64,000 nucleotides of DNA, from the NCBI RefSeq assembly GCF_032229285.1, contig NZ_CP135084.1, positions 2,666,001 to 2,730,000 of the forward strand, given 5' to 3'. The DNA comes from Rheinheimera sp. MMS21-TC3 (GTDB lineage Bacteria; Pseudomonadota; Gammaproteobacteria; Enterobacterales; Alteromonadaceae). Shown piece by piece: positions 38,866 to 48,606 of this stretch (positions are counted from its first letter, which is position 1; the number at the start of each line of letters is the position of its first letter). Made by a program: the position numbers and the translations under genes. The notes below the pieces were generated by a model that searched no databases, had not been told where the DNA came from, and worked only from the letters and a program-made list of their open reading frames with translations.

Positions 38866-41313
38866 TTAATTAGCGGGTGCAATCACACTAACATCACTAA
38901 TTTGTATACCTGCGCCTTGCGTTTTAAAGAAGCTAGCCGTTTGGGTTTGCATTTCTTTAGTTGCAGCAGCACTAGCCGCAGGGCTTAGAATTGAACCATG
39001 ATTCCCTGCACTAAAACGCGTAATCGCATTTTGTCCTTGCAAAGAAACAGAGCCTGCAGCAGAACCATTTATATTTCCAGCCGCCAACAAGCGAGCTAAA
39101 GGCTCTGTACCCGCTAATGGCATTTTACCTGCTTGTAAAGCCGCTAATGGATTAGCAAAACCATTTGGTACTACTTGGTCAGATAAGTTATCAACGCCAT
39201 CACCCACAACTTCAATTACATAGCTTGGCGTTTCAGACACTACTAAGCGTTGGGCATAGTTATTTGGGTCCCCTGCATCTGTTACTGTTTGGGCAGCAAA
39301 AGCAAACTGACTAAAAGCATTATTTAACGCGGTTAAAGCAGCTGTATTGCCAGTTTGCTGTAAGTACTCAACAAAAGGAGGGTAACAAGCAGCAAAAGGT
39401 GGCACCATAGGCGCACCACAACCGCCATTCACTTCCGTAGCAAATTTAATATAAGATTGAGCCGTTTCTCCCCCTGCACCCAGCATTATGCTGGCTTTTA
39501 TTAACGGACTAAATGAAGGTGAATCTAATAAAAAGTTTGCGACAGCACCACCTGGCATAGCCAAAGTAGCAGTTTTAATATTATACAAACCATCTAACGC
39601 TGGATTGCCACTTGGCGTATTTGCCATAGCAACCATAGATGTTCCAGTAATTGCTCCTAGTGAGTGACCTAAAAACTGAACGTTAGACAGATCAAACTGT
39701 AAGCCTTGAGTAAAGTTTAAGCCTAAACGTAAACCCAACATATCAGCAATACTTTGTCTTAAATTATCGCGTGTTACTAATAAATTAGACAAGTTCATAT
39801 AATCAGTTGCTGAATTGGTAGTGGCATTCATAACTACAGTTCTAGTCTCACCATTTTCTGTGGGAACCTCTACACTAAAACCACGGCTACCATGCAAAGG
39901 GTGGTCAATAGCAACAGTAGCAAAGCCTTGTAAAGATAAAGAGCCAGTAATGGCAAGCATATCTTCTTTTTTAGAGGTAATACCGTGTTGCAAAATCACA
40001 ACAGGCCAACCAGCTGCAGGCATTACCAAACCATAATCACTATTTGGTACTGTAATTTGCACCGCAAGGGTTTGCATACTGTTAGTTTTTGGAATGGTAT
40101 TAAATTTTGTTAGATGCCGCGCCTTATCTAATTGTGAAACGACAGCACCTTCTTCATCATACTGAGTTAAATCACGTAAAGCGCCATTACTGGCTCCCTG
40201 ACAATAAGCATCATTAGCAGAAACCGGCGTAGCTGGTTTCATAGAGGCAGGTAAGGCAGCAATAATAGCACCACTATCACAACGGGCTAACCAACGGGTA
40301 TTTAATGGCGCTGTAGGGTTGATTTCTGTTGGCTCACCTAAATAATAGGGCAGTTGAATAGAACCTGTATATAAACGAGCTAATTTAAATAAGAAACGAG
40401 GATCATCGTAACTATCTGCAATGGTTTGACCTGGGAATAACATATCTGAAACTAAGGCTCCAGTATCACTGGTCATCAAGATGGGTGGCGTATTATTGTT
40501 TAATGGACTTGGTGCCATTAAACCTTTAATTGCAGCTAAGACATCACCTGCTGATTGAGTAGTAATAGCCGCAGTGTAAATTATATCTTCTTTATCAATA
40601 CCCTCTGTAGCAACAGCATTTTCAAAGTTGTTAATTAACTGTTGTAAGTTACGCTGTGACTCTGTGCTAAGCGGTTTAGTGGCAAAATCTTGTTTAACTA
40701 ATTCATAAGATGTTGAAGGCGCAATAGCATTACCTTCACTGTCCTCAAGCACTGACGTTAATACCAATAAATAACTGGTCTTAGGCTTTAAGGGCTTTAA
40801 AGGGATAACAGCAACACTATTGCCTTTAGCTGCAGTTACAAAGTCTTGGCCAAAGGTTAATTGGCTAACAGTCTTACAAGCAAAACCACGAGGCACTGCG
40901 CGACAACTTTCATCACTAGATGCTGAGTCGCCCATCAAGACTTCAAAAATTCGAACTGCATCAGGCCGACTAGCTGAAGTAGCATCTAAGCTCACGCCGG
41001 CCGTAAAATCTATATCAATCGCAAAAGGATTCTGGGTTGACCAACCATCTAGTGCACCTAAAGCAACTTGGGGATTGGTATAGTCTGGTGAATCACCGGC
41101 ATCTAAAGTTAAAGTACCATCTGTAGTGCCTTGAAATAATAAATCGTTTGGTACCGATAAACGTGGTACTGATGCGCCCGGATCAAACACCACTCTAGAT
41201 AAGGGTACAATTGGATTGTCTTGTGCGTCGTCTTTTATATCTTGTAGCGAGTCACCGCATGCGGTTAATCCTAATGCGACCGCAACAGCTATGCTTAATG
41301 CTAGCTTGTTCAT
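38866..41313 (-). CDS. VolA/Pla-1-type surface lipase lipoprotein
   Basis: Predicted surface-exposed phospholipase/lipase of 815 residues. A lipoprotein signal ends at Cys19 (LGLTAC). The N-terminal bacterial-lipase domain (to about residue 330) includes DPGASVPRLSVPNDLLFQGT. The α/β-hydrolase region has VVILQHGITSKKEDMLAITG (oxyanion part) and the nucleophile elbow VQFLGHSLGAITG near residue 550. A late NHGSIL segment may supply the catalytic His. In V. cholerae VolA releases fatty acids from lysophosphatidylcholine; the same use here is an inference. GGGGAG precedes the ATG. Confidence 0.86.
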   Translation of the reverse strand: MNKLALSIAVAVALGLTACGDSLQDIKDDAQDNPIVPLSRVVFDPGASVPRLSVPNDLLFQGTTDGTLTLDAGDSPDYTNPQVALGALDGWSTQNPFAIDIDFTAGVSLDATSASRPDAVRIFEVLMGDSASSDESCRAVPRGFACKTVSQLTFGQDFVTAAKGNSVAVIPLKPLKPKTSYLLVLTSVLEDSEGNAIAPSTSYELVKQDFATKPLSTESQRNLQQLINNFENAVATEGIDKEDIIYTAAITTQSAGDVLAAIKGLMAPSPLNNNTPPILMTSDTGALVSDMLFPGQTIADSYDDPRFLFKLARLYTGSIQLPYYLGEPTEINPTAPLNTRWLARCDSGAIIAALPASMKPATPVSANDAYCQGASNGALRDLTQYDEEGAVVSQLDKARHLTKFNTIPKTNSMQTLAVQITVPNSDYGLVMPAAGWPVVILQHGITSKKEDMLAITGSLSLQGFATVAIDHPLHGSRGFSVEVPTENGETRTVVMNATTNSATDYMNLSNLLVTRDNLRQSIADMLGLRLGLNFTQGLQFDLSNVQFLGHSLGAITGTSMVAMANTPSGNPALDGLYNIKTATLAMPGGAVANFLLDSPSFSPLIKASIMLGAGGETAQSYIKFATEVNGGCGAPMVPPFAACYPPFVEYLQQTGNTAALTALNNAFSQFAFAAQTVTDAGDPNNYAQRLVVSETPSYVIEVVGDGVDNLSDQVVPNGFANPLAALQAGKMPLAGTEPLARLLAAGNINGSAAGSVSLQGQNAITRFSAGNHGSILSPAASAAATKEMQTQTASFFKTQGAGIQISDVSVIAPAN

Positions 41314-41542
41314 AATCTTCTCTCCCCGTCCTAATCTCTATTTTTTATTTGCAAAGTAAAAGCTTACTCTGCTTATTTTGAAATCTTTAGCCAAATTTAG
41401 CCATTAACAGCTACGACCAGTTAAAGTTAACTCAATAAATCATAAATCGCTAGTTGAAAACAACAGAATAAATGAAGAAAGGTGCAAATTTTATGATTAA
41501 AGCGTATGCTGACGCCATTTTTTACCGCTACGAGTGATTATT

Positions 41543-42289
41543 ATGCAACAGTATAAAGCAGCAAAAGATGCATTAAAAAATAAAACTATTCTGGTTACTG
41601 GTGCCGGTGATGGCATAGGTAAAGAAGCGGCATTAACTTATGCTGCCCATGGTGCAACAGTAATTTTGCTAGGCAGAACAGTAAAAAAACTAACCGCTGT
41701 TTATGATGAAATTATTGCCAATGGCGGAGCTGAGCCTGCCATTATCCCGCTTGATTTAAAAGGCGCCACTGCAAAACATTATCGTGATATGGCCAGCACT
41801 ATCCAAAATGAGTTTGGTCACTTAGATGGCCTTTTACACAATGCCGGAATTTTAGGTGTATTAACCCCTTTTGAGCATATAGATTTAGAGACTTGGCAAA
41901 ATATTATGCAAGTGAATGTCACCTCCGCTATGCTGATGACTCAAGCATTATTGCCGGTGATGCGTTTAGCACCTAAAGCATCTATAGTGTTTACATCTTC
42001 AGGAGTTGGCAGGACAGGCCGTGCATACTGGGGGCCTTATGCGGTATCCAAATTTGCTACAGAGGGCTTAATGGAAGTAATGGCTGACGAATTTGAGGCA
42101 TCTAATATAAGAGTTAACTGTATCAACCCAGGTGCCACTCGAACCTCAATGCGTAGCAGTGCTTATCCGGCAGAAGATGTGATGACGCTAAAAACGCCAG
42201 CTGACCTAATGTGGCTATATTTATATTTAATGAGTGATGACAGTATTAATGAAAATGGTCAATCATTAGACGCACAACCTAAACGATAA
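41543..42289 (+). CDS. yciK: YciK family short-chain oxidoreductase
   Basis: Classical SDR of 248 residues with the Rossmann motif ILVTGAGDGIGKEAALTYAA, the NAG segment LLHNAGILG, and the catalytic Ser and Tyr-x3-Lys (TSSGVGRTG, YWGPYAVSKFA). The order of motifs and the N-terminus match E. coli YciK, whose substrate is not established. A GTG nine bases earlier is in frame; I use ATG 41543 because it gives the usual N-terminus. Its place between sohB and rluB follows the E. coli order. Confidence 0.92.
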   Translation: MQQYKAAKDALKNKTILVTGAGDGIGKEAALTYAAHGATVILLGRTVKKLTAVYDEIIANGGAEPAIIPLDLKGATAKHYRDMASTIQNEFGHLDGLLHNAGILGVLTPFEHIDLETWQNIMQVNVTSAMLMTQALLPVMRLAPKASIVFTSSGVGRTGRAYWGPYAVSKFATEGLMEVMADEFEASNIRVNCINPGATRTSMRSSAYPAEDVMTLKTPADLMWLYLYLMSDDSINENGQSLDAQPKR

Positions 42290-42296
42290 CAAAACT

Positions 42297-42378
42297 GGCT
42301 TGCCTTTAATATCTAATACTTTAGCGTTAAACATAATCAAACTTATCTATGATTATTAAAAACAATATTAGGCAAGCC
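42297..42378. repeat. Long imperfect inverted repeat after yciK
   Basis: GGCTTGCCTTTAATAT (42297-42312) is complementary to ATATTAGGCAAGCC (42365-42378) with a two-base bulge. The pairing extends outward through AAAACT/AATTTT with one mismatch. The 52-nt loop contains a smaller ATAATC/GATTAT stem. T4 runs on either strand could make it a bidirectional terminator for the convergent yciK and H-NS-like genes, but it is much larger than the other terminators here. Confidence 0.65.
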
Positions 42379-42396
42379 AATTTTACTAAAAAGCTG

Positions 42397-42927
42397 TTAC
42401 TTCTTAGTTAAGATCTCACCGCCGTTAGCTTGGGCCCATTCGTTCCAAATTACGACTTTAGAATTAAAGTTTTCAACGGCTTGCTCAGTTGCTTCAGTAA
42501 TTAAACGATCCACTTCAGCGCTATATTTAGCATCAACTTTCGCCACTGGTACTATTTTAATACCACGAGCCTGTAAACCCTTTTTCATAGTATGGGTACG
42601 CAATAACTTTAGCTGACCATCTTCAACATAAAAGTATTGGCTGTCTTTGTTTATCGTTTTAAATTTTGGCTTAACAGGTCTTTTGCTTGCTTTAACTTTA
42701 TGAGTGCTATCTTCTACAGATACAAGATCTGTACTCTGTTTATATCCTAACTGCTCTAAAGTAAAACCTTGCGACTTGGCTAAAGACTCTAATTGCTCTA
42801 TTAACTCAACTTCTTGCTGTCTATCAGCTAATACTGTGTTTAACACTTCGATTGCTTCAGTTAATTTAACTAAGGTAAGTTCTTTTGCCGCTTTTTTTAA
42901 AGCCCGTTTTTCTAATAACAATGACAT
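42397..42927 (-). CDS. Divergent H-NS-like protein (tentative)
   Basis: Not confidently assigned. The 176-residue basic protein starts with a helical segment (KELTLVKLTEAIEVLNTVLA, then DRQQEVELIEQLESLAKSQG, FTLEQLGY) that resembles the H-NS oligomerization region ending in the 'DPNEL'-like element. A Lys/Pro linker and QYFYVEDGQLKLLRTHTMKK follow, where H-NS proteins have their DNA-binding domain, but the TxxGQGR-type loop is absent. An extra helical C-terminal tail is unusual. GGAG 7 nt before the ATG supports the start. Confidence 0.6.
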   Translation of the reverse strand: MSLLLEKRALKKAAKELTLVKLTEAIEVLNTVLADRQQEVELIEQLESLAKSQGFTLEQLGYKQSTDLVSVEDSTHKVKASKRPVKPKFKTINKDSQYFYVEDGQLKLLRTHTMKKGLQARGIKIVPVAKVDAKYSAEVDRLITEATEQAVENFNSKVVIWNEWAQANGGEILTKK

Positions 42928-43022
42928 GATGCTCTCCAGTGATATAACGTGCTATAAGCATAATCAATAAGCATCTATAAATAAAGATAATAAACAAAAT
43001 CATTACAAACAATAATCTTAAA

Positions 43023-44474
43023 TCATTCAGCCTCTGTTAATACAGATATGATTTCAGCTGTTTTTTGTTTCATTAATCCATAATTATGTTTCGATTCTAC
43101 ATTTAATCTTAAGACGCTCTCTGTATTAGAAAGCCTAACATTAAAACGCCAACTGTCTAACTCCATACTTAACCCGTCAGTATAATCAATTATAGTTGCC
43201 ATATCTTTATACTTTGCAGCTATATAATTCATCTTACATTCAGGGTTATTAATTTTAAAATTAAGCTCTCCTGAAGAAGGATAATCCTTTATCATAGCAG
43301 CAACTTGTTTATAAAGTGATTCACCAGTTACCGATATCAACTCCGCTACTAATAACCACGGGATCATACCACTGTCGCAATAAGCAAAGTCTCTAAAATA
43401 ATGATGGGCACTCATTTCTCCGCCATAAATAGCATCTTCTTTTCGCATTCGCTCTTTAATAAATGCATGGCCGGTTTTACTTAATACTGCTATCCCCGCT
43501 AGCTGTTTTACTATTGCTTGGCTATTCCAATATAAACGAGGATCATGAATGATTTTCGCTCCAGGTTGGCGCCGTAAAAAAGCCGCAGCAAGTAAGCCAA
43601 CAATATAATAACCTTCAATAAAGTTACCCTGATGATCAAATAAAAAACAACGATCAAAATCGCCATCCCAGGCTATACCCATATCTGCTTTATGTTGCAC
43701 CACAGCTGCTGAGGTTACCGCTCTGTTTTCAGGTAATAATGGATTAGGAATACCGTTAGGAAAGCTTGCATCAGGCTGGTGATGTACTTTAATAAAAGTA
43801 ATTGGAATATTTTGCGCTATAAAGTGTTGCTCTATAGCATCTACTACATGTCCTGCAGCACCATTACCAGAGTTTACAACTAGCTTTAATGGCTTTAGCT
43901 TAGCTAGATCGATAAAACTAAGCATTTTAGCCACGTATGGCTGTAACAGTGATTGACGAGAATAGCCTACGCCAGAAAAAGTAACTGTTTGCTCTGGAGC
44001 AATTTTACTACTTTGCCGACAAAATTGTTCAAAATCAGCAGCCGGAAACGGAAAGGTCAATAAAGCTGCTGTCAATTGTTTAATCTCAGCCAGACCAGTA
44101 TCTCCACTAATAGGCCTGGCATCTTCGCGCACTAGTTTCATGCCATTATAATCAATAGGGTTATGGCTAGCTGTGACTTCAATAGCACCTTGAATATCCA
44201 GATACTGAGCAGCAAAGTAAACTTCTTCAGTACCCGTCATACCTAAATCTATAACAGAAACACCTTCTGTTAATAAGCCAAAGGCTAAGGCTAGCTTTAA
44301 TCGCTCAGATGTCGCCCTTACGTCGGCCCCTAAAGCAACCTGTTTAGGCTGTAGATGCTGAGCAAAAGCACGACCAATACAAAAGGCAACATGCTCATTT
44401 AGTTCAGTGCCTAACTTGCCACGAATATCATAGGCTTTAAAGCATGATAGCTGTTCTATCTTATTTTCTATCAT
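43023..44474 (-). CDS. manB: Phosphomannomutase ManB/CpsG
   Basis: Interconverts mannose-6-P and mannose-1-P for GDP-mannose synthesis. It has the start [20 protein letters not shown], the phosphoserine loop [14 protein letters not shown], the metal loop [12 protein letters not shown], and the sugar-binding [10 protein letters not shown]. It resembles E. coli CpsG closely in motif order. Longer in-frame starts lie inside manC. I use ATG 44474 (483 residues), which follows the manC stop by 1 nt and has a GGTAG element upstream. Confidence 0.94.
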   Translation of the reverse strand: MIENKIEQLSCFKAYDIRGKLGTELNEHVAFCIGRAFAQHLQPKQVALGADVRATSERLKLALAFGLLTEGVSVIDLGMTGTEEVYFAAQYLDIQGAIEVTASHNPIDYNGMKLVREDARPISGDTGLAEIKQLTAALLTFPFPAADFEQFCRQSSKIAPEQTVTFSGVGYSRQSLLQPYVAKMLSFIDLAKLKPLKLVVNSGNGAAGHVVDAIEQHFIAQNIPITFIKVHHQPDASFPNGIPNPLLPENRAVTSAAVVQHKADMGIAWDGDFDRCFLFDHQGNFIEGYYIVGLLAAAFLRRQPGAKIIHDPRLYWNSQAIVKQLAGIAVLSKTGHAFIKERMRKEDAIYGGEMSAHHYFRDFAYCDSGMIPWLLVAELISVTGESLYKQVAAMIKDYPSSGELNFKINNPECKMNYIAAKYKDMATIIDYTDGLSMELDSWRFNVRLSNTESVLRLNVESKHNYGLMKQKTAEIISVLTEAE

Positions 44475-44475
44475 C

Positions 44476-45894
44476 TTAGTTTCTACCGTATTTATCTTCA
44501 TACCTAATAATATCGTCTTCACCTAAATAGCTACCGGACTGTACTTCAATTAATTCTAAAGGGATTTTGCCGGGATTCTCTAAAGAATGAATAGTGCCAA
44601 GAGGAATATATGTCGACTCATCCTCTGAAACTAAAAACTCCTTATCGCCATTGCGCACTAAAGCCGTACCTTTAACCACAACCCAATGCTCTGCTCTATG
44701 ATGATGTTTTTGTACCGATAGTTTAGCACCGGGTTTTACTGTAATATGCTTGACTTGAAAACGGGCACCATCCGTTACCGAGTCATATTTACCCCAAGGC
44801 CTAAATACCTCACGATGAAACTCTACTTCGCTACGGCCATAGCTTTGTAATTTAGACACTATATTTTTTACGCCTTGAATATGTGCTTTATTGGCCACTA
44901 AAACGGCGTCTTTAGTTTCAACAACTATGACATCATCTAACCCAATTACGGTTACTAAACGCTCTTCAGCATTGATATAGCTATTACTGCATTGCTCTAG
45001 CAAAACATCACCACGACTGGCATTACCCGAATTGTCTTTAGCCATTATTTGCCATAATGAATCCCAGCTGCCAACGTCACTCCAGCCCGCATCTAAGCTA
45101 ACCATTACCGCATTGGCCGATTTTTCCATTACTGCATAATCTATCGAATCTGAAGGGCTGGCAGTAAAGGCATCATAATCTAAGCGAATAAAGTCTAGGT
45201 CGGCTTTTGCTAGGGCTAAGGCTTGCTTGGCCGCGGCTAAAATATCGGGTGAAAACTGGCTAAGCTCAGTTAAAAAGGTACTGGCTTTAAACATAAACAT
45301 GCCGCTATTCCAAAAATAATTACCGGCATTAATAAATTGCTGCGCAGTAGCGGCATCAGGCTTTTCTTGAAAGGCCTCTACTGCATATACGTTCTTGCTG
45401 ACGCTATCTTGTAAACTTTGGCCTTGTTTAATATAACCATAGCCGGTATGAGCAGACGTAGGCACTATACCAAAGGTGACTAACTTACCGGCCTCTGCTG
45501 CCGGCAATGCTAAATCTATTGCTTGATGAAATGCTGGAATATTTTTAATAGCATGATCGGCAGCCAATACCAGTAACACTGGATCAGTGTCTACCTTTAA
45601 GGCTTGTAAAGCGGCCACGGCAATAGCCGGTGCTGTATTACGACCTTGTGGTTCTAATAATATAGTCGGCGTGCCTTGGGCTAATTCACGAAACTGTTCG
45701 GCGACCATAAAGCGATGGTCTTCGTTACAAATGACCATAGGCTGCTGTAAGCCTGCTAACCCCTGTAGCCTTAACACGGTATTTTGCAGCATACTTTTAT
45801 CATTTAATAAGGGTAAAAATTGCTTAGGCTTTTTTGCGCGAGACAGCGGCCATAAGCGTGTACCAGAGCCACCAGATAATATTACGGGGATCAT
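44476..45894 (-). CDS. manC: Mannose-1-phosphate guanylyltransferase / mannose-6-phosphate isomerase ManC
   Basis: Bifunctional enzyme making GDP-mannose. The N-terminal nucleotidyltransferase has the activating loop [20 protein letters not shown] and the [10 protein letters not shown] segment. The C-terminal cupin isomerase domain has [20 protein letters not shown] with zinc-ligand His residues. The 472-residue length is normal. It is followed almost without gap by manB. No polysaccharide glycosyltransferase is nearby, so the sugar nucleotide must serve genes elsewhere. Confidence 0.95.
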   Translation of the reverse strand: MIPVILSGGSGTRLWPLSRAKKPKQFLPLLNDKSMLQNTVLRLQGLAGLQQPMVICNEDHRFMVAEQFRELAQGTPTILLEPQGRNTAPAIAVAALQALKVDTDPVLLVLAADHAIKNIPAFHQAIDLALPAAEAGKLVTFGIVPTSAHTGYGYIKQGQSLQDSVSKNVYAVEAFQEKPDAATAQQFINAGNYFWNSGMFMFKASTFLTELSQFSPDILAAAKQALALAKADLDFIRLDYDAFTASPSDSIDYAVMEKSANAVMVSLDAGWSDVGSWDSLWQIMAKDNSGNASRGDVLLEQCSNSYINAEERLVTVIGLDDVIVVETKDAVLVANKAHIQGVKNIVSKLQSYGRSEVEFHREVFRPWGKYDSVTDGARFQVKHITVKPGAKLSVQKHHHRAEHWVVVKGTALVRNGDKEFLVSEDESTYIPLGTIHSLENPGKIPLELIEVQSGSYLGEDDIIRYEDKYGRN

Positions 45895-46120
45895 ATTGCT
45901 TCCTTTCGGTTAAATTCCATTCATATTATAACGAATACATTCAGTTTTTGTGCTAATAGGAGTATAGTCAGCATCTCACTTATTAGTCAGTAATTTGTCA
46001 TAGCATAACCTAAATTAGTTAAAAATTTACTACAGTGTTAATTGCAATAAGGCTGGTCTGTACTGCAGCATCAACTTAATTACGTTGTTTTTAACAATTG
46101 TCACAGTATGGAAAAATAGC

Positions 46121-46762
46121 ATGCCAGAATTTAAACAACTATTTGTCAATAATAAAAATTGGGCCGATCGTATTGAACAAGAACAACCCGGTTTTTTTAA
46201 GCAACTGTCTGAACAACAAGCTCCTGAGTATTTATGGATAGGCTGTTCAGATAGCCGTGTGCCAGCGAATGAAATTGTTGGCTTATTACCTGGTGAGCTT
46301 TTTGTTCACCGTAATGTTGCTAATTTAGTTTTACATAGTGATATGAATTGTTTATCTGTCTTGCAATATGCCATTGAAATATTGAAGGTTAAACATATCT
46401 TGGTCGTAGGCCATTATGGCTGTGGTGGTGTGAAGGCTGCGATGTTGAAACAACGCGTAGGCTTTGTTGATAACTGGCTACGCCATGTTAAAGATGTCTA
46501 TTCAATCCATAAAGCTGAGTTAGAAAATATTACAGACGAAGATGAACGCGTTAATCGCCTGATTGAATTTAATGTTATCGAGCAAGTAAGTAACTTATGT
46601 CATACTAGCTTTGTGCAAGAGGCTTGGGAGCGAGGACAACCCTTAACTGTACATGGTTGGGTATATAGCTTACGCAATGGTCGGGTAAAAGATCTTAAAG
46701 TGAGCCATGCCGACTGTAATAGTATCGATGATATTTACACTTTAGACTTATCTGAACAATAA
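46121..46762 (+). CDS. can: Beta-class carbonic anhydrase
   Basis: Hydrates CO2 to bicarbonate. The zinc ligands and dyad are in IGCSDSRVPAN (Cys, Asp/Arg) and GHYGCGGVKA (His, Cys). The length of 213 residues from ATG 46121 matches E. coli Can, including the start MPEFKQLFVNNKNWADRI. A longer in-frame start 36 nt upstream adds residues outside the family pattern. It is divergent from manC and 27 bp upstream of trmO. Confidence 0.95.
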   Translation: MPEFKQLFVNNKNWADRIEQEQPGFFKQLSEQQAPEYLWIGCSDSRVPANEIVGLLPGELFVHRNVANLVLHSDMNCLSVLQYAIEILKVKHILVVGHYGCGGVKAAMLKQRVGFVDNWLRHVKDVYSIHKAELENITDEDERVNRLIEFNVIEQVSNLCHTSFVQEAWERGQPLTVHGWVYSLRNGRVKDLKVSHADCNSIDDIYTLDLSEQ

Positions 46763-46789
46763 TCTATTTTAGTGACATTATAGGATCAC

Positions 46790-47497
46790 ATGAGTTCATT
46801 TCAGTTTAATACTATTGGCTATATTTCATCACCTTATAAGCAAAAATTTGCCATTCCAAGACAGCCTGGCTTAATTGAAGAAGCACATGGCAGCTTAATT
46901 CTTGAAGCTGATTATAGTGATGACACTATAGTACGCGGTATAGAGAACTTTAGTCACCTCTGGTTAGTTTTTGTATTTCATCAAACTGCAGATAAAGGCT
47001 GGTCTCCCATGGTACGGCCACCTCGCTTAGGTGGTAATGCCCGCAAAGGCGTTTTTGCTACTCGCGCTACCTTTAGGCCTAACCCTATCGGCTTATCTGT
47101 GGTAAAGTTTGAAGGTATAGAGCGAAAAAAAGGTAAACTAATCATAAAATTAAGTGGTATCGACTTACTAGATGGCACACCAATTTTAGATATTAAACCT
47201 TATTTACCTTATGCCGACTCATTACCCAATGCTGCAAGTGGTTTTGCTGATGCCGCACCAGAAACCGCTATGCAAGTGAGCTTTTCAGAACAAGCCACTC
47301 TTTTTTGCCAGCAGCAACAGCAATATCCTGATTTGCAACGCTTTATTGAAAAGGTGTTAAAACAAGATCCACGGCCATCTTATAAAAAACAACGCAGTGG
47401 CGAACAGCAATATGGTATGACCCTGTACCACTACAATATAAAATGGACAGTGAACGGAGAGCACAATCATGTTACTGAGATCAATCCGTTACCTTAG
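46790..47497 (+). CDS. trmO: tRNA (N6-threonylcarbamoyladenosine37-N6)-methyltransferase TrmO
   Basis: Methylates t6A37 to m6t6A in tRNA-Thr, using SAM in a single-sheet β-barrel fold. The family signatures are FNTIGYISSPYKQKFAIPRQ, PGLIEEAHGSL, FVFHQTADKGW, VFATRATFRPNPIGLSVVK, and GIDLLDGTPILDIKPYLPYA. The length of 235 equals E. coli TrmO. Its 3' end overlaps the next gene by 29 nt. Confidence 0.95.
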   Translation: MSSFQFNTIGYISSPYKQKFAIPRQPGLIEEAHGSLILEADYSDDTIVRGIENFSHLWLVFVFHQTADKGWSPMVRPPRLGGNARKGVFATRATFRPNPIGLSVVKFEGIERKKGKLIIKLSGIDLLDGTPILDIKPYLPYADSLPNAASGFADAAPETAMQVSFSEQATLFCQQQQQYPDLQRFIEKVLKQDPRPSYKKQRSGEQQYGMTLYHYNIKWTVNGEHNHVTEINPLP

Positions 47498-48536
47498 CGT
47501 AACCTTAGCCGCACTAAGCAGCAGTGCCAGCTTAGCTCAAACTATTCCTGACTTACCAGAGCCGGTTACCAGCAATTCTGTTGCCAGCACTACAGTGCGT
47601 GGCAAAACTTACATAGTCAGCATGTTAGGCTTAGCCCCTGGCAAGCAGTACAGTGATATGCATAACCATGTTTGGATGCATACTTTAGGTGACTTCAATT
47701 GGCAACAACTACCACCAGTACCAAGCACTACAAAACTAAACGGCCGAGTAGCTGCAAGTGCTGTGGCGCTTAATAATAACTTTTTTGTTTTTGGTGGTTA
47801 TAGTATTAAAGCAGAGGGTGACAAAGAAACCGCTGTAGATAGCTATCGCTTAGATCCCGTAACTAAACGTTATACTAAATTAAATGATATCCCAGTACCC
47901 GTAAGTGATGCCGTTGCCCTAGCCTATCAAAATCGTTATATCTATCTTATCAGTGGCTGGAGTAATGATGGTAATGTCAATTTAGTGCAAGTATTTGATA
48001 ACTTTACTCAACGCTGGTCTCAAGCCACACCTTTACCCGGCAAAGGCGTCTTTGGCTTAAGTGGCGCTATAGTAGATAATAAAATGCTACTTTGCGATGG
48101 TGTAACTTTAGATTACTTCAGCGATAAACCTCGCCAATACCAAGCAGATGCAGCATGCTATTTAGGCACCATAAGTAACAATGCCACCACTATAGATTGG
48201 CGGCTAGTGCCCCACCCTACTGGCCAAGCTCGCTTTCGGATGGCCGCTATAGCAACTGAAGTTGCAGGTGATAAAGTTATAGCCTTTATTGGCGGTAGCA
48301 CAACACCTCATCGCTATAACGGTATTGGCTTCAATCAACAAACTGCAGAGCCTAGTAGCCAAGTCTGGCTGTATTCTATTAAAAAACAAAAGTGGCTTGT
48401 AGCAGAAAATAGTAATGCCATTATGGATTTAAGCGGCTTAATTAATATAAATGGCAGCATTTATTCAATAGGCGGTATGCAAGCTAAGCAACAAGTCAGT
48501 AACAAGCTGATCCAGCATCAAATTAAACTTAACTAA
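47469..48536 (+). CDS. Secreted kelch-repeat β-propeller protein
   Basis: Exported kelch protein of 355 residues with a signal peptide (~1-23, LAALSSSASLAQ). It has repeated kelch blades (FFVFGGYSIKAEGDKETAVD, YIYLISGWSNDGNVNLVQVF, VIAFIGGSTTPHRYNGIG, SIYSIGGMQ). Its layout resembles N-acetylneuraminate epimerase NanM/YjhT, but no sialic acid genes are nearby, so the activity stays open. The start lies inside trmO, preceded by GGAG, suggesting coupling. Confidence 0.78.
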   Translation: MLLRSIRYLSVTLAALSSSASLAQTIPDLPEPVTSNSVASTTVRGKTYIVSMLGLAPGKQYSDMHNHVWMHTLGDFNWQQLPPVPSTTKLNGRVAASAVALNNNFFVFGGYSIKAEGDKETAVDSYRLDPVTKRYTKLNDIPVPVSDAVALAYQNRYIYLISGWSNDGNVNLVQVFDNFTQRWSQATPLPGKGVFGLSGAIVDNKMLLCDGVTLDYFSDKPRQYQADAACYLGTISNNATTIDWRLVPHPTGQARFRMAAIATEVAGDKVIAFIGGSTTPHRYNGIGFNQQTAEPSSQVWLYSIKKQKWLVAENSNAIMDLSGLININGSIYSIGGMQAKQQVSNKLIQHQIKLN

Positions 48537-48606
48537 GAGTAATAGAATTGACTGCGCTGCGCTGATAGAATAGCGCTAATTTTTTTACTGCATATTAGAG
48601 AGCACC

